Part shown: positions 55,201 to 60,000 of the stretch, piece by piece
Layout of the letters: every line of letters starts with the position of its first letter
How positions within the stretch are numbered: the first letter of the stretch is position 1
Origin: Bolinopsis microptera
Lineage: Eukaryota; Ctenophora; Tentaculata; Lobata; Bolinopsidae
Assembly (NCBI RefSeq): GCF_026151205.1
Contig: NC_087077.1
Span: 12,252,983 to 12,312,982, forward strand
Reading direction: 5' to 3'
DNA: 60,000 bases
Notes under the pieces: model-generated
Database searches by the model: none
Told to the model about the DNA's origin: nothing
What the model saw: only the letters and a program-made list of their open reading frames with translations
Made by a program: the position numbers and the translations under genes

Positions 55201-58200
55201 AAGATGTAAGTACCGGACAACTAGAGACAGATCTCCAAGATGTAAGTACCGGACAACAAGAGACAGATATACAAGATGTAAGTACCAGACAACTAGAGAC
55301 ATATCTACAAGATGCAAGTACCAGACAACTAGAGACAGATCTACAAGGTGTAAGTACCAGACAACTAGAGACATATCTACAAGATGTAAGTACCAGACAA
55401 CTAGAGACAGATCTACAAGATGTAAGTACCAGACAACTAGAGACATATCTACAAGATGTAAGTACCAGACAACTAGAGACAGATATAATACAAGATGTAA
55501 GTAACAGACAACTAGAGACATATCTACAAGATGTAAGTACCGGACAACAAGAGACATATCTACAAGATGTAAGTACCAGACAACTAGAGACAGATCTACA
55601 AGATGTAAGTACCGGACAACTAGAGACAGATCTCCAAGATGTAAGTACCGGACAACAAGAGACAGATATACAAGATGTAAGTACCAGACAACTAGAGACA
55701 TATCTACAAGATGCAAGTACCAGACAACTAGAGACAGATCTACAAGATGTAAGTACCAGACAACTAGAGACATATCTACAAGATGTAAGTACCAGACAAC
55801 TAGAGACAGATCTACAAGATGTAAGTACCAGACAACTAGAGACATATCTACAAGATGTAAGTACCAGACAACTAGAGACAGATATAATACAAGATGTAAG
55901 TAACAGACAACTAGAGACATATCTACAAGATGTAAGTACCGGACAACAAGAGACATATCTACAAGATGTAAGTACCAGACAACTAGAGACAGATCTACAA
56001 GATGTAAGTACCGGACAACTAGAGACAGATCTCCAAGATGTAAGTACCGGACAACAAGAGACAGATATACAAGATGTAAGTACCAGACAACTAGAGACAT
56101 ATCTACAAGATGCAAGTACCAGACAACTAGAGACAGATCTACAAGATGTAAGTACCAGACAACTAGAGACATATCTACAAGATGTAAGTACCAGACAACT
56201 AGAGACAGATCTACAAGATGTAAGTACCAGACAACTAGAGACATATCTACAAGATGCAAGTACCAGACAACTAGAGACAGATCTACAAGATGGGGAAGAT
56301 GCAATATATGTTGCATGGTAACAGTGCCCAACTTCAGATGTGTCCGGGACTGCCACCAGTAGCTCACATCACCAAAGGGGGACTGTACGGGACCATGTGG
56401 TGTGAAAGGTGGTACAGATGTATCACATGTCAGATTCCTGATGAACAGGGGAATACTGACGTTCTGTTTGTCGACTACGGGAACAAGGAGAAGAAAAACA
56501 TCGCCGATTTGGTAAGTTTCATAGTATTACTATGCAGTATGCTCATGCAATGGTCACAAGTTTCACTAGTCACTACTAAAATTTTTCTGAATATCTGGTC
56601 CTGCTACTTAAATAAGCTCTGATAATTGTTGTTGTTGCAGGTTGCTCTAAAGAGCCCTAAACTGTTGGAGGTCCCGTTCTTCGCGTATCCGTTCAGATTC
56701 CCTAAACTGGAAGCACTACCAGACAAACTTACGGAGGCAGTTGGCAGTTTCGACACTGAGTCCATTCTTACAGGTATGTAGTTTTACAAACTAACTGAAC
56801 TGACCACATCACCCCCGCCCACCCCCCCCCCCCCCCAACGTAGTCTAGATTTTTGTTCTTTAATGGCCATCAATTTCCGGAAAGCTTTGAAAACATGTGT
56901 CACGTATAGTGTTTCAGGGTTTGTCAGTCAGACCCCACTGCCTGATCTCTACACGGACATCTACGTAAACAGACCTCAACTAACAAACCAGCCCTCCTGT
57001 ACTACCTACAATGAGCTGATGGTGGAGCTGGGGTTCGCAAAGAAGAGCGAGGAGAGCGCGACAGTGCGCAGAACCCAGCCTAGCTACTACACCCAGGCGC
57101 TCCACCAGCGCATCAAGATGCTCTCCACCCTCTGCAGAGACAAGGACCTGGAAATGGCCAAGCTTTGCGGAGATCAGCCTCCAGATACTCCTGCTAGATC
57201 ACCCTTCCATGACATCAGGTACCTGCTATTTTCACTCTCAGCCGGAAAACAAATACAATTAAACCTTACAAGATAATATAAGAAGATAGTATACCCTAAA
57301 TTATTGCTACTATACGGCATGAGGGGTAGCTGAATTCATCTGAACATCTTTATTGCCACCATAAGAACCCTAAGCAACATTTCACACGAGGTACACTTAG
57401 TACAGTATATAGGCTTTACTGTCTGCTATAGGTTTACACACAAATACAAACGCAATATAGTCCGATTTTAATTCAATTTAATGCAGGTACGCGGAATCTA
57501 ATGGTGACTCTACTCCCACACAAACTACTAGTCCATCTCAATCTTTGACTGAAGTTGTAAAAGATAAGAACGTTGTTGAAGACGCAGTAGAAGTCGTAAA
57601 GGAAGAGGTAGTGACGGAAGAGGATGTGAAGATAGACTTAGTGAAGGAAGACGTGGTGACGGAAGAGATAGTTAGCGAGAAGAGTTTGGACCCGGTAGAA
57701 AGTATAGAGGAGCAAATACAGATCTACATATTGTCCCTGATAGATAAGATAGATAAATATAACAGTACTGCAGCTGACATAGTGACTGGTACTGACACCA
57801 GAGCAATCAAGAGTGTGTTGGAGCAGCTCCAGTCTGTGGAAGTTAGCTCTGAACTAGCAGATCTCCGCTCCTCCGTGGAAATGGAGCTGGAGAGTCTAAC
57901 GCAGAGCAGCGCCGCGATCCAGGGCTGCGCTGATTCTGCTTCGTTAGAGCGCGCAGTTGAGAAGCGGGATGCGAACCTGCTCGCTGTGAGTGAGGCTGTG
58001 GAGCTTTACACGGAGTTGGCGGAGCAGTCAGAGCTGAAGAACAAGTTCCAACTCATTAACGAGATAGTTGCGGCCTACGAACAACCTCAAGCTGATTCTG
58101 GATTACCTGAACAATCACTAGGTTTGGAAGAAATGTAGTTACTGAGTTTATCTCTAATATTTCATTCATAATATGTATACGGTTATATTTCTTCTATTTC

Positions 58201-58935
58201 ACTGATAACTGAACGCAAAAGAGTTATATCATTGTAGAGTGCTGAATGCGGATGAACATTAAATATAATTTCAGACTCGTTGCTGGATGGTGTTGATGAG
58301 ATGAGTAGCGGCTTCCTAAGCGATGTCATTAAAGTTCAAGGAAACTGTCGCGAACACTTGACTGTGTTGAACGGACAACTGGTCAGCTGCAGCAGACTTC
58401 TCAGCAACAACACTGTCAGGTATAAACTTTACTGTAACCAGATAGAAGTGCTCCTGCCAGTGGCCTAACCAACCCACTATGGTGGCACAAGCCACGGTCA
58501 ACTGTAACCATAGTGACCGTTACCACGGTCAACTGTAACCATGGTAACTGTGTAGGTTATTCGGAGAGAGCAAGATAGTTGAGGTGGGGGAGGATAGTGC
58601 TGATGAGAATGGTTTTGTCGTGGTGACTGATCAACAAAACGATAAAGAAAACATCACCTCTCTCGGTTAGTCGAAAAATCCGCCATTTCTCAACCACACG
58701 ACAACCAAATTTCTCCAGTAGTGATTATGTCAGACACAGATTTAACTATCTCTGGCTAAATGTTAGTTAATTGTGATTGGTAATAAATACCTCCTTACAG
58801 TATTGCAGTATTGTGTTATATAAACTATCCTTCACTCTGTTCAGGAAATAGTTTGAAGACAGTTTGTTCGTTGTTAGAGGAGCTGTTAACCACATCTCAA
58901 CATCACTACAACGACCTCTCACCCGTATCAGCCAG
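52212..58935 (+). CDS. Tudor-domain protein, STK31-like, right end outside window
   Basis: Nine exons with consistent phases: 52212-52672, 52864-52990, 56299-56511, 56641-56773, 56918-57218, 57487-58121, 58275-58419, 58556-58665, 58845-58935 (about 738 codons, continuing past the window). Exon 1 encodes a short helix (SLTVEELKDIVTKSID) and a prion-like Asn/Gln/Tyr-rich region (residues 40-154). Exons 2-5 form one extended Tudor domain: ITYVETACTFWGQVL, then MWCERWYRC and VLFVDYGNKEKKN (the FVDYGN cage that binds dimethylarginine), then LPDLYTDIYV..ELMVELGFAKKS. Exons 6-9 are acidic and helical (LSLIDKIDKYN, ELADLRSSVEMELESLTQ). HVE.A.TFW.Q, GGL....CWYRC and the helical region after Tudor resemble STK31, whose kinase-like domain would lie beyond the window. 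Tudor proteins of this kind act in germ granules and the piRNA pathway. The exon 6 donor (CTAG|GTTTGG) is weak; otherwise translation stops at 58138. Introns 2 and 9 begin with donor-bearing minisatellites. Confidence 0.75.
52955..56290 (+). repeat. 36-bp minisatellite built from an exon end plus 5' splice donor
   Basis: About 92 copies. Each carries ACTAGAGACAGATCTACAAG, then AT|GTAAGTACC or AACC-type continuation: the last 20 or so bases of Tudor exon 2 and the first 9 or so of its intron. The first copy is still part of the exon (RQLETDLQD|GT at 52990). Read on the plus strand the unit is RQLETDLQDVST, open without stops from about 53230 to 56324 but with no start codon. An 8-nt insertion near 53060 shifts frame, so a retained intron would end at 53089. 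Two minus-strand frames are also open for over 1000 codons purely because of the 36-bp period and are not genes. From 54684 the array has a 399-bp higher-order period. Confidence 0.95.
54684..56280 (+). repeat. 399-bp higher-order repeat within the donor minisatellite
   Basis: The marker variant GATATAATACAAGATG (with 3 extra bases) occurs at 54684, 55083, 55482 and 55881, exactly 399 bp apart (11 units of 36 plus 3). The order of intervening variants is almost the same in each block, so whole blocks were recently duplicated. Confidence 0.85.
58502..58548 (+). repeat. short tandem duplication in intron 7 of the Tudor gene
   Basis: CACGGTCAACTGTAACCAT occurs twice within about 35 bases, separated by AGTGACCGTTAC, close to the acceptor of the next exon. 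Confidence 0.7.
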
Positions 58936-59591
58936 GTAATATCACCATTATAACGACCTCTCACCCGTATCAGCCAGGTAATATTCACCATTACAACAAC
59001 CTCTCACCCGTATCAGCCAGGTAATATCACCATTACAACAACCTCTCGCCCGTATCAGCCAGGTAATATCACCATTATAACGACCTCTCGCCCGTATCAG
59101 CCAGGTAATATTCACCATTACAACAACCTCTCACCCGTATCAGCCAGGTAATATCACCATTATAACGACCTCTCACCCGTATCAGCCAGGTAATATTCAC
59201 CATTACAACAACCTCTCACCCGTATCAGCCAGGTAATATCACCATTACAACAACCTCTCACCCGTATCAGCCAGGTAATATCACCATTATAACGACCTCT
59301 CACCCGTATCAGCCAGGTAATATCACCATTATGACGACCTCTCACCCGTATCAGCCAGGTAATATTCACCATTACAACAACCTCTCACCCGTATCAGCCA
59401 GGTAATATTCACCATTACAACAACCTCTCACCCGTATCAGCCAGGTAATATCACCATTATAACGACCCTCACCCGTATCAGCCAGGTAATATCACCATTA
59501 TAACGACCTCTCACCCGTATCATTCAGGTAATATCACCATTATGACGACCTCTCACCCGTATCAGCCAGGTAATACCACCATTATAACGAT
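58905..59591 (+). repeat. 42-bp minisatellite built from exon 9 end plus 5' splice donor
   Basis: About 16 copies. Each includes CCTCTCACCCGTATCAGCCAG|GTAATATCACC, that is the last 28 or so bases of exon 9 and the first 14 of the intron. The first copy contains the actual exon border at 58935. Variants are few (TATAACG/TACAACA, ATATTCAC). In the exon frame each unit gives a stop straight after the donor (AGG TAA), so only splicing at a donor keeps the frame open. A G-run interrupts the array at 59592. Confidence 0.93.
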
Positions 59592-60000
59592 GGGGGGGGG
59601 GGTACCAATGGCATAAATGGCATAATGGAGAATTGGCCAAACAAAATTTCCATTTATGCCATGAAATTCTATGCCATTTGATGAATTTTATGCCATTTGT
59701 CTCCATTCTATGCCATTCGAAATATGAAATTTTAAAACTTTGAACTGAGAATTTAATAACGAATAGTCTGCACCCCACTAGTACTGTCCACCTTTATCTC
59801 TATTTATTGTACTACAACATCTATTTTCACCCATTAATTTCCTCAAAATATCCCTAGCAATGGGCATTATTGATCATAATTACGTTCAATGTATGTCCTC
59901 CATTGTAGCGGCCCAAAACCGTTGACCCGGCATTAATAGCTCACCAAACGAGTTAAGTTTACTAGTTCCAAAGGCTAGGTGGCCAGTATTGGAATCACCG
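59592..60000. other. G-run, ATGCCATTT repeats and a SINE-like end
   Basis: A run of 11 G followed by TACCAATGGCATAAATGGCA interrupts the minisatellite, like the ends of the G-run elements elsewhere; no closing end is seen. Several TATGCCATTT motifs follow to 59717. From 59930 a tRNA-like A box (TTAATAGCTCACCAAACGAG) resembles the SINE at 49893. Confidence 0.4.

Noticed and set aside
53054-56367. Two overlapping minus-strand open frames of more than 1000 codons with Leu/Val/Ser/Cys-rich 12-residue repeats
   Set aside because: They are created by the 36-bp period of the donor minisatellite, which lacks stops in several frames. Two frames are open over the same bases, and the array lies in an intron of a well-supported plus-strand gene.
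52955-59591. CRISPR-like arrays
   Set aside because: Units are direct tandem repeats without unique spacers, in an animal genome, and overlap exon borders.

Overview
This is an AT-rich stretch of an animal (metazoan) nuclear genome. The evidence is genes split by GT-AG introns (RPF1, a Tudor-domain gene, an NCKX-type exchanger exon), remnants of non-LTR retrotransposons, Penelope-like debris, tRNA-derived SINEs, many inverted-repeat DNA elements and TTAGGG-type repeats. A marine invertebrate, perhaps a cnidarian, would fit, but nothing in the sequence fixes the taxon and I do not claim one.

Layout. 1-13 kb is repeat-rich and almost gene-free: LINE relics, a 0.9 kb element with a (GGGTCA)n/(GGGTTA)n core, a 16-bp tandem array, and a 1.7 kb hAT-like element with an 8-bp target duplication and an internal 57-bp minisatellite. 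13.5-14.4 kb holds two minus-strand exons, one clearly from a K+-dependent Na+/Ca2+ exchanger. 15-24 kb is mostly LINE debris. 24.2-27.3 kb is a large foldback element with arms of about 830 bp and a second element nested in one arm. 28.1-33.1 kb is RPF1 (seven coding exons, ribosome biogenesis), with a 1.6 kb element in intron 1.

The core of the window is 34.6-48.7 kb: seven same-strand, single-exon genes that all encode RanBP2-type zinc fingers, about 41 in total. The first is a FET-like protein (FUS/EWSR1/TAF15/Cabeza type) with an RRM, RGG repeats and two fingers. The other six carry 3 to 12 fingers and no RRM, and look like tandem expansion and divergence from finger-bearing RNA-binding proteins. 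Seven of the eight genes from RPF1 to the end of the cluster have a 3' splice acceptor 1 to 6 nt before the ATG or within about 15 nt of it, and the eighth also fits within 15 nt. This points to spliced-leader addition or short non-coding leader exons. The flanks of several cluster genes are full of GGT/AGGTAA, the RNA motif known to be bound by this finger class, so auto- or cross-regulation is a reasonable hypothesis.

50.8-60 kb holds a small HCFC1R1/CCDC117-like gene and a Tudor gene (Asn-rich N-terminus, one extended Tudor domain, helical region; STK31-like) that runs off the right edge. Two of its exon-intron junctions have been amplified into minisatellites. About 92 copies of 36 bp (52.95-56.29 kb) and about 16 copies of 42 bp (58.9-59.6 kb) each carry an exon end plus a 5' splice donor. 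These splice-donor arrays and the RanBP2-finger cluster are the most notable things here.
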